Source: Microthrixaceae bacterium
GTDB taxonomy: Bacteria; Actinomycetota; Acidimicrobiia; Acidimicrobiales; DATDAH01
Direction of reading: 5' to 3'
Length of the DNA stretch: 23,571 nucleotides
Assembly (NCBI GenBank): GCA_020637195.1
Contig: JACJWK010000031.1
Span: 1-23,571 of the forward strand
In this document: one piece after another, positions 8,762 through 16,127 of the stretch
How positions within the stretch are numbered: position 1 is the first letter of the stretch
Layout: each line of letters opens with the position of its first letter
Translations under genes and position numbers: made by a program
Notes under the pieces: model-generated
What the model was told of the DNA's origin: nothing
Database searches by the model: none
What the model saw: only the letters and a program-made list of their open reading frames with translations

Positions 8762-9796
8762 GTGACGTCGGCGGCTCCAGTGTTCGTGGTGGGGAGCGGG
8801 CGGTCGGGCACCTCGCTGCTGCGGGCGGTGCTCAACGCCCACCCCGCCCTCCACCTCACCCACGAGGCCTCGTGCTACCTCGATCCCCGCGGCGGCGCCC
8901 TCGCCGGCGACGGGCGGGCCTGGTTCGACCGGTACGCGCGCTCGTTCTCGTTCGCGTTCCTCGGCGTGCCCCGCTCGGCGGTCACCGACCGCCTCGACGG
9001 GGCGGGCGACGCGACCCGGGCCGATGCCGTGCGGGCCGTCCTGGGCGCCGCGGCCGAAGCGCGGGGCAAGGTCCGGTTCGGCGACAAGACCCCCGCGCAC
9101 GCCCAGCACCTCGACGCCATCGCAGCCGAGCACCCGGGGGCCCGGATCGTCCACGTCGTGCGCGACCCCCGGGCGGTGGTGGCGTCGCTGGCCCGCATGC
9201 CCTGGGCCACGTCCAGCCACGGCCTCAACGCGTTCTTCGCCGCCCAGCAGGTGAAGGCGGTGGGCCGCTTCGCCGCCTCGGGGGGCGACGTGTGCACCGT
9301 GCGGCTCGAGGACCTGGTCGCCGATCCCGAGCCCGCCCTGCGGCGGGTGCTGGCCTTCCTCGGCGAGGACTGGGACCCGGCGGTGCTCGACCACCCCGCG
9401 CACGGTGGCGGCGACGACCTGCCCCCGTTCCCCTGGTTCTCGGACGCGGCCCGGCCGGTCGGAACCCCCGGCGCCGCCCCCCGCCCGACCGGCCTGTCGG
9501 CGGCGTGGGTGCGCAGCATCGAGCGCACGGCGGCGTGGACGCTGCGCGAGCACGGGTACGAACGCGACACCACCATCGGCGAGCCGTCCGCCGCCGCCCG
9601 CCTGGCCGCCCACGCGGCCGACGCCCCCGAGGTGGCGGCCAGCGTCGCCCGGGGCGCCCGGGCCGCGGCGCTCGGCCTGCGGCGCGAGCCGCCCCCGCCC
9701 GACGAGGCCCTGGCCGCGGTGTGCTCGGTGAACCCGGCGGCGTGGGCGCACTACCCGGGCTTCACCCTGCCGCCGGTGCCCCCGGTGGCGCCCTGA
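8762..9796 (+). CDS. Sulfotransferase family protein
   Basis: A 344-residue PAPS-dependent sulfotransferase-like protein. The N-terminal GSGRSGTSLL (about residues 11-20) is the 5'-phosphosulfate-binding loop. A DKTP motif (about 107) and RDPRAVVASLARMP (about 134-147) match the rest of the family pattern, the latter being the 3'-phosphate-binding region. Such enzymes move sulfate from PAPS to a hydroxyl or amine of a lipid, sugar or other small molecule. I chose GTG 8762 because the fold starts a few residues later (VFVVGSGRSG) and a TAGGCA box lies 7 nt upstream. The frame stays open to 8591, but the extra 57 residues are Arg/Pro-rich and look non-coding. It is transcribed divergently from the lipid synthase, so it could sulfate that product; this is inferred from proximity alone. 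Start choice is moderately sure and the family is sure. Confidence 0.85.
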   Translation: MTSAAPVFVVGSGRSGTSLLRAVLNAHPALHLTHEASCYLDPRGGALAGDGRAWFDRYARSFSFAFLGVPRSAVTDRLDGAGDATRADAVRAVLGAAAEARGKVRFGDKTPAHAQHLDAIAAEHPGARIVHVVRDPRAVVASLARMPWATSSHGLNAFFAAQQVKAVGRFAASGGDVCTVRLEDLVADPEPALRRVLAFLGEDWDPAVLDHPAHGGGDDLPPFPWFSDAARPVGTPGAAPRPTGLSAAWVRSIERTAAWTLREHGYERDTTIGEPSAAARLAAHAADAPEVAASVARGARAAALGLRREPPPPDEALAAVCSVNPAAWAHYPGFTLPPVPPVAP

Positions 9797-9969
9797 CCTC
9801 CCCCTGACCTCCCCCTCGGCGGCGCGGCGGCGAGCTGCTCCTGGGCCACCGGGTCGAGGTGGACGCCGTGGTGGATCGCCTGGAGCTGCTCGACGCGTCC
9901 CCCGCCGAGCGCGGGCGGGCGCTCGTCCCGCCGTCGCCCGGGTGACCCCCTCGGCCGGACGCGGGCGCC
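9797..9969. other. Convergent intergenic gap with a doubled 11-bp unit
   Basis: This gap separates the 3' ends of the sulfotransferase and the cupredoxin-like gene. The sulfotransferase stop lies in TGACCTCCCCC (9794-9804), repeated exactly at 9805-9815. A short plus-strand stretch to 9945 reads as a plausible peptide (ELLLGHRVEVDAVVDRLELL) but has no ATG or ribosome binding site and begins after an in-frame stop. I do not call it a gene, though it could be a gene remnant. No good terminator hairpin was recognised. Confidence 0.5.
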
Positions 9970-10713
9970 TCAGGGCACGACGAGGGTGCCGGTGAGGTCG
10001 TCGGCCCGGACCGTGGAGCGAAGCTCGTAGGTGCCGGGGCGGGCGGTGAAGGCCACCCGCCGGGACACGCCGGCGGGCACCTCGAGGTCGACGCCCAGCT
10101 CGTCGATCGTGAACGTGTGCCGGCGCAGGTCGTCGTTGGTGACGTAGACCGCCACGTCGCCCGACGCCAGGGCGGTCAGCCGGTCCGGCACCCACGCCCC
10201 GTCGGCCACCGTGACCGCCAGGTCGCCTTGGCGGGGCACGTCGGACCCGGCGCCGACGGTGGCCACGAGGCCGACGGCGAGCGCGACCAGCACCACGGCG
10301 GCCGAGAGCACGCCGGTGAGGCCCGCCGCCCGGACGGGCCAGCGACGCAGGAAGCCGACGAGCCCGACCGCGCCGACGATCCCGGCGACCACGGCGACCG
10401 CCGCGGGGAAGAACGTGGCGAACGTGTCGGGGTGGGCCAGGTCGTCGACGAGCGCGGGGGCGTCGGCCACGACGAGCAGCGGAGCAGCCACCCCGAGGAC
10501 GACGGGGCCGACCGGCCCGGGGCGCACCAGCAGCACCAGGCCCGCCAGGAGCGCGAGCGAGGCCACCGCCGGCACCACCAGCAGCCGGGTGTGGACGACG
10601 AGCACCGCCACGGCGGCGACGAGCGCGGCGAGCCCGGCCCAGAACAGCAGCTGGCGCCACACCTCGTGCTCGACGTCGGGATCGACGCCGCCGTCGCCGT
10701 CGCCCTCGCTCAC
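9970..10713 (-). CDS. Membrane protein with C-terminal cupredoxin-like domain lacking copper ligands
   Basis: A 247-residue protein starting with GTG at 10713. An acidic N-terminus is followed by about five hydrophobic segments (roughly residues 20-40, 43-66, 68-90, 98-125 and 130-158). The last 85 residues resemble a cupredoxin fold, with VTNDDLRRHTFTI (His199), a VPAG turn, and PGTYEL before a final strand. In copper-binding members a Cys and a His/Met follow the PGxY turn. Here that stretch reads ELRSTVRADDLTG, with no Cys, His or Met, so a type 1 copper site is unlikely. The gene lies 41 nt downstream of the phospholipase gene on the same strand and may be co-transcribed. The function is unknown; an extracytoplasmic binding or structural domain anchored to the membrane is the cautious reading. 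Confidence 0.8.
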   Translation of the reverse strand: MSEGDGDGGVDPDVEHEVWRQLLFWAGLAALVAAVAVLVVHTRLLVVPAVASLALLAGLVLLVRPGPVGPVVLGVAAPLLVVADAPALVDDLAHPDTFATFFPAAVAVVAGIVGAVGLVGFLRRWPVRAAGLTGVLSAAVVLVALAVGLVATVGAGSDVPRQGDLAVTVADGAWVPDRLTALASGDVAVYVTNDDLRRHTFTIDELGVDLEVPAGVSRRVAFTARPGTYELRSTVRADDLTGTLVVP

Positions 10714-10753
10714 CGCACCATCGTCGCGTGCCCGCCCGACGGGGGCGTGTCGC

Positions 10754-12037
10754 TCAGGGGAGGTGGTTCGGGTTGCGGCACACCTCGGCGGGATCGGGGT
10801 CGAAGTCCGGCAGCGTGATGGGGTCGCGCCGCGCGCTGAAGTCGAGGGCGTCGGCGAGGTTCTTGGCGTTGCGGTCCCGCACCGTCATCGGCTCGAGGCC
10901 CCAGCGCCACTCGATCATCTTGAGGATCGAGCAGTGCTCGTAGGGGCCGCTCTGGTCGAGGCGCTGCGGGGCGAACGGACCCATGGCCACGGCGGGGACC
11001 CGGAACCCGAGGCGCTTCAGGTCGGGGTTGGGGCCCGGCCCGGGGAGCACGGTGTGGTCCTCGACGCGGGGCGGCGCCACGTGGTCGAAGAAGCCGCCGC
11101 TCTCGTCGAAGTTGAGGACGAAGACCATCTTGTCCCACTGGGGGCTGTTGGCCAGGGCGTCGTGCACCTTGGCCACGAACGCCTCGGCCACCTGGACGCT
11201 GCCGTACGGGTGGTAGTCGTTGGAGGTGCCGTTGAACTCGGCGTGCGCGGTGTAGTCGGGGTCGACGAACACCACGTTGGCCAGCTCGCCCCGCTCGGCG
11301 TCGGCGTAGAACTTCTCGATGCGGTGCGAGATGTCGTCGTACTTCTCGCTGGCGAACAGCCCGGTCATGGGCTCGCCGAAGTAGTAGTAGGCGGCGGTCA
11401 GGCCGGCGTCGGTCACCCGGTCGAAGATGGCGGTGTCGAGGGTGACGGGCCGGGGCTGGCCGGGCGCGGGGAAGATCCCCGTCTCGGACAGGTCGGTGGT
11501 GGCGCACAGCTGGTACAGCCGGTTGGGCCACGTGGGGCCGAGCATCGACGCGTAGTAGTCGTCGAAGGCGGTGTAGCCCTGCATGAGGGCGGCGAGGATG
11601 GGCAGGTCCTCGGCCCGGTAGTAGCCGATGGGGAACAGGTCGCCGTCGGGCTGGGTCTTGAGGAACCCGTCACACGTGCCGTCGGCGAAGTGGGTGGCCA
11701 TCGCCGGCCAGGTGTGGTTCGGGTCCTGGAGGTCGCAGCCCTGCCAGTCGGGGGCCAGCTTGTACGTGTCGTGGCGGTGGCCCTTCTGGTCGACGTAGCT
11801 GAGGCCCTCCTGGCGGCCGTTGGCGCCGGGGAGCCACCCGACCATGTGGTCGAAGGACCGGTTCTCCATCATGAGGACCACGACGGTGTCGAAGGGGGCG
11901 TCCTCGGGGTTCGGCAGGGCGGGACCGCCCTGGTCCTCGGCGCCCGGGTCCGACGACCCGCAGCCGGCGAGCGCCAGCGACGTGACCGCCGCGGCGCCCA
12001 TGGTGCCCGCCAGGAACTCGCGTCGTGAGATCGCCAT
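10754..12037 (-). CDS. Tat-exported lipoprotein phosphoesterase, phospholipase C family
   Basis: A 427-residue member of the bacterial phospholipase C / acid phosphatase phosphoesterase family, which hydrolyses phosphodiesters or phosphomonoesters such as phospholipid headgroups. The N-terminus is a twin-arginine signal (SRREFLAG at 4-11) ending in a lipobox, LAGC with Cys26. It is therefore probably exported folded by Tat and anchored as a lipoprotein. Family motifs are MMENRSFDHMVGW (about 56-68), DESGGFFDHVAPP (about 309) and EHCSILKMIEWRWG (about 370); the Glu/Asn of ENRSFDH and the Asp/His residues are the expected metal and catalytic ligands. I chose ATG 12037 because it gives the signal peptide exactly and has a purine-rich AGGAGAGG upstream; the frame stays open to 12133 without recognisable sequence. 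The cupredoxin-like membrane protein follows. The substrate cannot be told from sequence. Confidence 0.9.
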   Translation of the reverse strand: MAISRREFLAGTMGAAAVTSLALAGCGSSDPGAEDQGGPALPNPEDAPFDTVVVLMMENRSFDHMVGWLPGANGRQEGLSYVDQKGHRHDTYKLAPDWQGCDLQDPNHTWPAMATHFADGTCDGFLKTQPDGDLFPIGYYRAEDLPILAALMQGYTAFDDYYASMLGPTWPNRLYQLCATTDLSETGIFPAPGQPRPVTLDTAIFDRVTDAGLTAAYYYFGEPMTGLFASEKYDDISHRIEKFYADAERGELANVVFVDPDYTAHAEFNGTSNDYHPYGSVQVAEAFVAKVHDALANSPQWDKMVFVLNFDESGGFFDHVAPPRVEDHTVLPGPGPNPDLKRLGFRVPAVAMGPFAPQRLDQSGPYEHCSILKMIEWRWGLEPMTVRDRNAKNLADALDFSARRDPITLPDFDPDPAEVCRNPNHLP

Positions 12038-12107
12038 GCCCGTCCACCTCTCCTCGCCGTCGGCGGAGCCGCACGCTAGCCGCGGGTGACCGGCCCGGAG
12101 CGCGACC

Positions 12108-12170
12108 TCAGCCGCCCCGGGCCAGGTTCTCAAAGGGCGGGTTCTCGCAACGGCGGGCGTGGTGGCCGGG
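12108..12170 (-). repeat. Partial duplicate of the dnaB 3' end
   Basis: Immediately downstream of dnaB, positions 12108-12135 match the true dnaB end (12173-12200) at 25 of 28 bases. Read on the minus strand they encode PFENLARGG-stop against RFENMARGG-stop in DnaB. The preceding GGCCACCAC block is also repeated, with about 17 extra bases between the two matching parts. There is no start codon of its own, so this is a sequence duplicate and not a gene. Confidence 0.8.
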
Positions 12171-12172
12171 GT

Positions 12173-14203
12173 TCAGCCGCCTCTGGCCATGTTCTCAAAG
12201 CGCGTGTGGTGGCCGAGGAAGGCGAGGCGGACCTTGTCGGTGGGGCCGTTGCGGTGCTTGGCCACGATGATCTCGGCGGTGCCGCGGTCGGGCGACTCCT
12301 CGTTGTAGATCTCGTCGCGGTAGATGAACATGACCACGTCGGAGTCCTGCTCGATCGAGTTGTGCACCACGATGCCGTTGGCCACGAAGTTGTGGGTGCC
12401 GACGACGGTGGCGTCGTAGACGGGCTTCTCGCCGAGGGGCACGATCTCGGCGACGGTGTCCCAGAGCACGTCGGCGTCGGCGAGGTCGCGCAGCCAGGGG
12501 TCGCCCACCGCGTCGCCCACCTGGCGCAGCGCCCGGCGCCCGATCCCGGCCCGGCCCCCGTCGGCGCCGGCGTCGGCGAGCAGGCCCGCGGCGCTGAGCC
12601 CCCGGTCGCCGGCGGCCTTCTCGAGGTGGGTGACGACCTCGGCGGGCACGGTCTTCGAGGTGGGGTCGTCGGGGCCGGTGGGACGCACCGCCAGGCGGTC
12701 GCCGACGCCGAGGTCGGCGAGGGGCACCCACCCGTCGACGGTGAGGAAGGGGTGGTTGGCGCTGGCGGTGACGACCCGGCCCGAGGCGAGGCGCAGCTCG
12801 AAGGTGGCCTTGATGCCGCTGGCGAACACGTGGGTCATCACCCCGGGGACGAAGCGGAGGTGCTCGTCGAGGGTCCACACCGCCACGTCGCGCTCGCCGG
12901 CGGCGAGCAGCGCCCCGAGGGTGACCCGCCGGGTGCCACCGGTGTCGGGGTCGATGGCGGCGATGTGGGTGTCGGCGGTGAGGCAGCCCGACTCGCGCAG
13001 GTCGGCGAGCATGGGGCGCTTGTCGGCCCGCATCTCGAGGCTGCGGGACAGCTGGCTGAGCGCGATCACCGGGCACTCCAGCTCGCGGGCGAGGATCTTC
13101 AGGCCGCGGGAGATCTCCGACACCTCGACCTGGCGGTTCTCGGCGTTGGAGCGCCCGGTCATCAGCTGGAGGTAGTCGACCACGATGAGGCCGAGGTCGC
13201 CGACCCGGCTCTTCAGGCGGCGGGCCTTGGCCCGGATCTCCATGACCGTGAGCTGGGGGTTGTCGTCGATCCACAGCTGGGCCTCGGCGAGGCGGCCGAT
13301 GGCCGAGTTGATCTTGGTCCAGTCCGACTCGTTGAGGCGACCGTTGCGCATGCGGGTGGAGTCCACGCGGGCCTCGGAGCAGATGATGCGCTGGGTGAGC
13401 TCGAGGTGGCTCATCTCGAGCGAGAAGAACAGGACGGGACGCTCGGCGTGGAGGGCGACGTTGCTGGCGATGCCGAGGGCGAAGGCGGTCTTGCCCGCCG
13501 ACGGTCGGGCCCCCACGACGACGAGGGCGCTGGGTTGGAGACCCGAGAGCAGCGCGTCGAGGTCGAGGTAGCCGGTGGGCACGCCGGTGAGGGCGTCGCC
13601 CCGCTCGTAGAGCTGCTCGAGGCGGTCGAGGGTGCCGCCGAGCAGGTCGCGGATGGGGGCGATGCTGTCGGTGACCCGACGCTCGGCCACCTGGAACACC
13701 ATGGACTCGGCGAGGTCGACCGCCTTGGTGACGTCTTCGGGCAGCTCGTAGCCGAGCTCGGCGATGTCGTTGGCCACCCGGATGAGGCGGCGCAGCAGCG
13801 CGTGCTCCTCGACGATCTTGGCGTAGCGGGCGGCGTTGGAGGTGGCCGGGGTGTTGGCCTGGAGGCTGACCAGCGTGGCGGGGCCGCCCACCCCTTCGAG
13901 CAGGTCGGCCCGGTTCAGCTCCTCGGCGACGGTGACGGGGTCGACGGGCTCGCCGGCGCTGAACAGCGAGGCGACGGCCTCGAAGATGTGACCGTGGGCG
14001 GGCTTGTAGAAGTCGTCGGCGTCGACCAGCTCGACGGCCGTGGCGATGGCGTCCTTGGACAGCAGCATCGCCCCGAGGAGCGACTCCTCGGCCGCCAGGT
14101 TGTGGGGCGGCACCCGCAGGGCCTGGGCGGGGCCGCGCCCGGTGCCCGGCGGACGCTCGGTGAGGGTGGCGCGCGGCGGGGCGTCGTCGGTGGACTGCGA
14201 CAT
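12173..14203 (-). CDS. dnaB: Replicative DNA helicase DnaB with in-frame mini-intein
   Basis: A 676-residue precursor. Removing the 209-residue intein leaves 467 residues, a normal DnaB length. DnaB is the hexameric helicase that unwinds DNA at the replication fork. The primase-interacting N-terminal domain covers about residues 30-150. The RecA-like motor contains Walker A GARPSAGKT (Lys238) and Walker B VVDYLQLM (Asp343). The intein starts at Cys407 after LADLRESG and ends at Asn615 before SIEQDSDVVMF, the same position as the Synechocystis DnaB intein. The helicase is active only after protein splicing. I chose ATG 14203 (MSQSTDD) because GGGAGG lies about 8 nt upstream; the frame continues to 14296 without homologous-looking sequence. 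It is the last gene of the rpsF-ssb-rpsR-rplI-dnaB cluster, 132 nt after rplI. Confidence 0.96.
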   Translation of the reverse strand: MSQSTDDAPPRATLTERPPGTGRGPAQALRVPPHNLAAEESLLGAMLLSKDAIATAVELVDADDFYKPAHGHIFEAVASLFSAGEPVDPVTVAEELNRADLLEGVGGPATLVSLQANTPATSNAARYAKIVEEHALLRRLIRVANDIAELGYELPEDVTKAVDLAESMVFQVAERRVTDSIAPIRDLLGGTLDRLEQLYERGDALTGVPTGYLDLDALLSGLQPSALVVVGARPSAGKTAFALGIASNVALHAERPVLFFSLEMSHLELTQRIICSEARVDSTRMRNGRLNESDWTKINSAIGRLAEAQLWIDDNPQLTVMEIRAKARRLKSRVGDLGLIVVDYLQLMTGRSNAENRQVEVSEISRGLKILARELECPVIALSQLSRSLEMRADKRPMLADLRESGCLTADTHIAAIDPDTGGTRRVTLGALLAAGERDVAVWTLDEHLRFVPGVMTHVFASGIKATFELRLASGRVVTASANHPFLTVDGWVPLADLGVGDRLAVRPTGPDDPTSKTVPAEVVTHLEKAAGDRGLSAAGLLADAGADGGRAGIGRRALRQVGDAVGDPWLRDLADADVLWDTVAEIVPLGEKPVYDATVVGTHNFVANGIVVHNSIEQDSDVVMFIYRDEIYNEESPDRGTAEIIVAKHRNGPTDKVRLAFLGHHTRFENMARGG
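12359..12985 (-). mobile_element. DnaB mini-intein (209 aa, no homing endonuclease)
   Basis: Residues 407-615 of the DnaB precursor form an intein. Block A is CLTADTHI, with the nucleophile Cys1. Block B is GRVVTASANHPFLTVDGW, with Ser where TxxH normally has Thr. Block F is VYDATVVGTHNFVANG, and block G is VVHN followed by Ser+1 of the extein. About 75 residues join blocks B and F. They contain no LAGLIDADG motif, so the element cannot home by itself. The piece before block F (ALRQVGDAVGDPWLRDLAD, then ADVLWD) resembles the segment that precedes block F in full-length inteins, which suggests internal loss of the endonuclease. Splicing residues are intact, so excision should work. Confidence 0.94.
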
Positions 14204-14335
14204 CGTCCTACCCTCCCCCATCCCGCCTGTGGGGTGGTAGATGCCCAGCCTGGGGGATTCCTGTGGACAGGCGCGACCGAGCCTGTGGACGACCACGAGC
14301 TCCGGGAGGGGGCGGCCAGGGGCGGCCGCCCCGGG

Positions 14336-14782
14336 TCACGCGGGGACGACCTCGATGGTCAGGGGGAAGGCCACGTCGGCGTGCAGCTTGGCGAACACCT
14401 GGTGGGTGCCCAGGTCCTTGATGTGCTCGTCGAGCTGGAGCTGGCGCCGGTCGAGCTCGACGCCGCTCTGGTCGCGCACGGCGGCCACGATGTCGCCGGC
14501 GGCCACCGAGCCGAACAGCTTGCCCTCGGCCCCGGCCTTGGCGGTGATGGTGATGGTGGCGGCCACGAGGGTCTTGGCCACCTCCTCGGCGGCCTCTCGG
14601 TCGACCGCGTCCTTGGTGTCGCGGGCCCGGCGCATGGCCGAGGCCTGGGCCTCGGCGCCCTTCGTGGCCTTCATGGCCAGGCCCTTGGGGACGAGGAAGT
14701 TGCGGCCGTAGCCGTCGGCCACGTCCACGATGTCGCCCCGGTGGCCGAGGCCGTCGACGTCGGCGCTCAGGATCAGCTTCAC
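14336..14782 (-). CDS. rplI: Large ribosomal subunit protein bL9
   Basis: The 148-residue bL9 protein, normal length for the family. It binds 23S rRNA domain V with its N-terminal domain and projects its C-terminal domain on a long helix, supporting frame maintenance. The N-domain MKLILSADVDGLGHRGDIVDV, with GYGRNFLVPKGLA at about 24-36, is diagnostic. A connecting helix with AMRRARDTKDAV and the C-domain KLFGSVAAGDI follow. The GTG start at 14782 overlaps the rpsR stop as GTGA, with GGAGGAG about 5 nt upstream inside rpsR, so the two are translationally coupled. The 132-nt gap before dnaB has no strong terminator, so dnaB is probably in the same transcript. Confidence 0.97.
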   Translation of the reverse strand: MKLILSADVDGLGHRGDIVDVADGYGRNFLVPKGLAMKATKGAEAQASAMRRARDTKDAVDREAAEEVAKTLVAATITITAKAGAEGKLFGSVAAGDIVAAVRDQSGVELDRRQLQLDEHIKDLGTHQVFAKLHADVAFPLTIEVVPA

Positions 14783-15243
14783 GACTGCTCCTCCTGGGTG
14801 CCCTCCGCCTCGGCGACGGCCACGGCACCGCCGTCGGCGCCGGTCGCGGCGTCGGTGTCGGCATCGGCGGCGACGCCGCCCACGGGAGGCGGCGGCGTGT
14901 CGCCGGTGGGACGGGGCGGTGGCCCGTCGGGCCGGCCGCCGCCACCGCGCTCGCGGTCGCCGCGCCCGCCGCCACGCTGGGTGGTGACGCGGTTGGTGTA
15001 GGGCAGCAGCGCCATCTCGCGGGCGTTCTTGATGGCCCGGGCCACCTCGCGCTGTTGCTGGGCGTCGTTGCCGGTGACGCGGCGCGCCCGGATCTTGGCC
15101 CGGTCGGACATGAACCGGCGCAGCAGGTTCACGTCCTTGTAGTCGACGTACTCGACCTGCTCCTGGGAGAGCAGGGACACCTTCTTCTTGCTGCGGCGGG
15201 CGTTGTCCTTGTTCTTCCCGCGCTGCTCACGCTTCTTGGCCAT
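14779..15243 (-). CDS. rpsR: Small ribosomal subunit protein bS18 with long acidic C-terminal extension
   Basis: A 154-residue protein, roughly twice the usual length of bS18 (about 75-90). Residues 1-92 are the S18 core: a basic N-terminus with KKKVSLL, then VDYKDVNLLRRFMSDRAKIRARRVTG and AREMALLPYT. S18 pairs with S6 on 16S rRNA helices 22-23 of the platform. From about residue 92 the chain becomes low complexity: first Gly/Arg-rich (GGGRGDRERGGGGRPDG), then Pro-rich, then Ala/Asp/Gly/Glu-rich to the end. This tail is probably disordered and acidic. ATG 15243 lies 3 nt after the ssb stop, with AGGAG inside ssb; the 3' end overlaps rplI by 4 nt. The tail is in frame without codon-usage disruption, so I take it as real. 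Confidence 0.95.
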   Translation of the reverse strand: MAKKREQRGKNKDNARRSKKKVSLLSQEQVEYVDYKDVNLLRRFMSDRAKIRARRVTGNDAQQQREVARAIKNAREMALLPYTNRVTTQRGGGRGDRERGGGGRPDGPPPRPTGDTPPPPVGGVAADADTDAATGADGGAVAVAEAEGTQEEQS

Positions 15244-15246
15244 GGT

Positions 15247-15711
15247 CTAGAACGGCTCCTCGTCGTCGTAGCCTGCAGGCGGCTGGTTGGGGATGGGCCG
15301 GCTGCTGCCGCCCCCACCGCCTCCGAAGCCCCCGTCGCCGCCCTCGCGGCGCTCGTTCTTGGTGACCTGGGCGGTGGCCCAGCGCAGGCTGGGGGCCACC
15401 TCGTCGGCCACGATCTCGACCTTGGAGCGCTTGTCGCCCTGCTCGGTCTCCCAGGAGCGCTGGTCGAGGCGGCCGTCGACCACCACGCGCGTGCCCTTCT
15501 GGATGGACTCGGCCACGTTCTCGGCGAGCTGACCCCAGCAGGTGATGTCGAAGAAGCTGACCGCCTCCTCCCACTCCTGGGTCTGGCGGTTCTGCCAGCG
15601 CCGGTTGACGGCCACGCCGAAGTTGGCGACGGCCTGGCCCGAGGGCGTGAAGCGCAGCTCGGGGTCGCGGGTGGCGTTGCCCACGATGTTGACGGTGTTG
15701 CCTGGTGCCAT
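15247..15711 (-). CDS. ssb: Single-stranded DNA-binding protein
   Basis: A 154-residue SSB that coats single-stranded DNA as a tetramer during replication and repair. The OB fold covers residues 1-112, with MAPGNTVNIVGNATRDPELR, a RWQNRQTQEWEEAVSFFD strand pair and the basic GTRVVVDGRL. A Gly-rich linker (about 124-135) leads to the acidic tip DDEEPF, the docking peptide for replication and repair partners. I chose ATG 15711 because AAGGAG lies 7 nt upstream and the fold begins at once; the frame runs back to 16116 as an antisense shadow of rpsF. It sits 11 nt downstream of rpsF and 3 nt upstream of rpsR, in a tight operon. Confidence 0.96.
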   Translation of the reverse strand: MAPGNTVNIVGNATRDPELRFTPSGQAVANFGVAVNRRWQNRQTQEWEEAVSFFDITCWGQLAENVAESIQKGTRVVVDGRLDQRSWETEQGDKRSKVEIVADEVAPSLRWATAQVTKNERREGGDGGFGGGGGGSSRPIPNQPPAGYDDEEPF

Positions 15712-15722
15712 GGGAGTGCTCC

Positions 15723-16085
15723 TTATCCGGCCTCGGCGGCGGCCGGCTCGGCCGTCGCCGGTGCGTCGCCCAGCAGGCCACGGCGGGTGGCCTCGCGCTC
15801 GGGCAGGCGCAGGATCTTGTGGCGGACCACCTCGTCCGCGAGCCGCAGTTGGCGGTCGAGGTCGTCGAGGTTGGGGGCCTCGGTGACGAGCTCGAGGACG
15901 ACGTAGACGCCCTCGTTCTTGTGGTTGATCTCGTAGGCGAACCGGCGCAGGCCCCACACGTCGGTGGTGGCGACGGTGCCCCCGCCGGCCTCGACCGTGG
16001 CGGCGACCTTCTTGAGCTCGGCGGCGACCGCCGCCTCGTCGAGGTCGGCCTGGTAGATGACCATCAGTTCGTACGCTCGCGTCAC
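15723..16085 (-). CDS. rpsF: Small ribosomal subunit protein bS6
   Basis: The 120-residue bS6, a component of the 30S platform that binds 16S rRNA as a heterodimer with S18. The ferredoxin-like fold shows RAYELMVIYQADLDE at the start, the strand WGLRRFAYEINHKNEGVYVVLEL (in two parts, about 45-67) and RQLRLADEVVRHKILR near residue 90. The tail is Ala/Pro/Glu-rich, as is common in S6. I chose GTG 16085 because GGAGGAG ends 8 nt upstream. The GTG at 16094 would abut that Shine-Dalgarno with no spacing. It is the first gene of the rpsF-ssb-rpsR-rplI-dnaB operon, behind a leader of about 75 nt carrying a strong hairpin. Confidence 0.96.
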   Translation of the reverse strand: MTRAYELMVIYQADLDEAAVAAELKKVAATVEAGGGTVATTDVWGLRRFAYEINHKNEGVYVVLELVTEAPNLDDLDRQLRLADEVVRHKILRLPEREATRRGLLGDAPATAEPAAAEAG

Positions 16086-16127
16086 GAGCAGCACTCCTCC
16101 CTCTGGACCCGGCCACGGAGGCTCGGG

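Noticed and set aside
9840..9945. Short plus-strand peptide in the convergent gap
   Set aside because: No start codon or ribosome binding site and only about 38 codons; it could be a remnant, but a gene cannot be supported.
8570..10660. Minus-strand open frame opposite the sulfotransferase and extending into the cupredoxin-like gene
   Set aside because: Arg/Gly/Ala-rich with no domain; the sulfotransferase on plus and the membrane protein in another minus frame explain the region.
12086..15001. Plus-strand open frame of 971 codons opposite dnaB-rplI-rpsR
   Set aside because: Antisense shadow of well-identified genes; long open frames are expected on the other strand at this G+C content.
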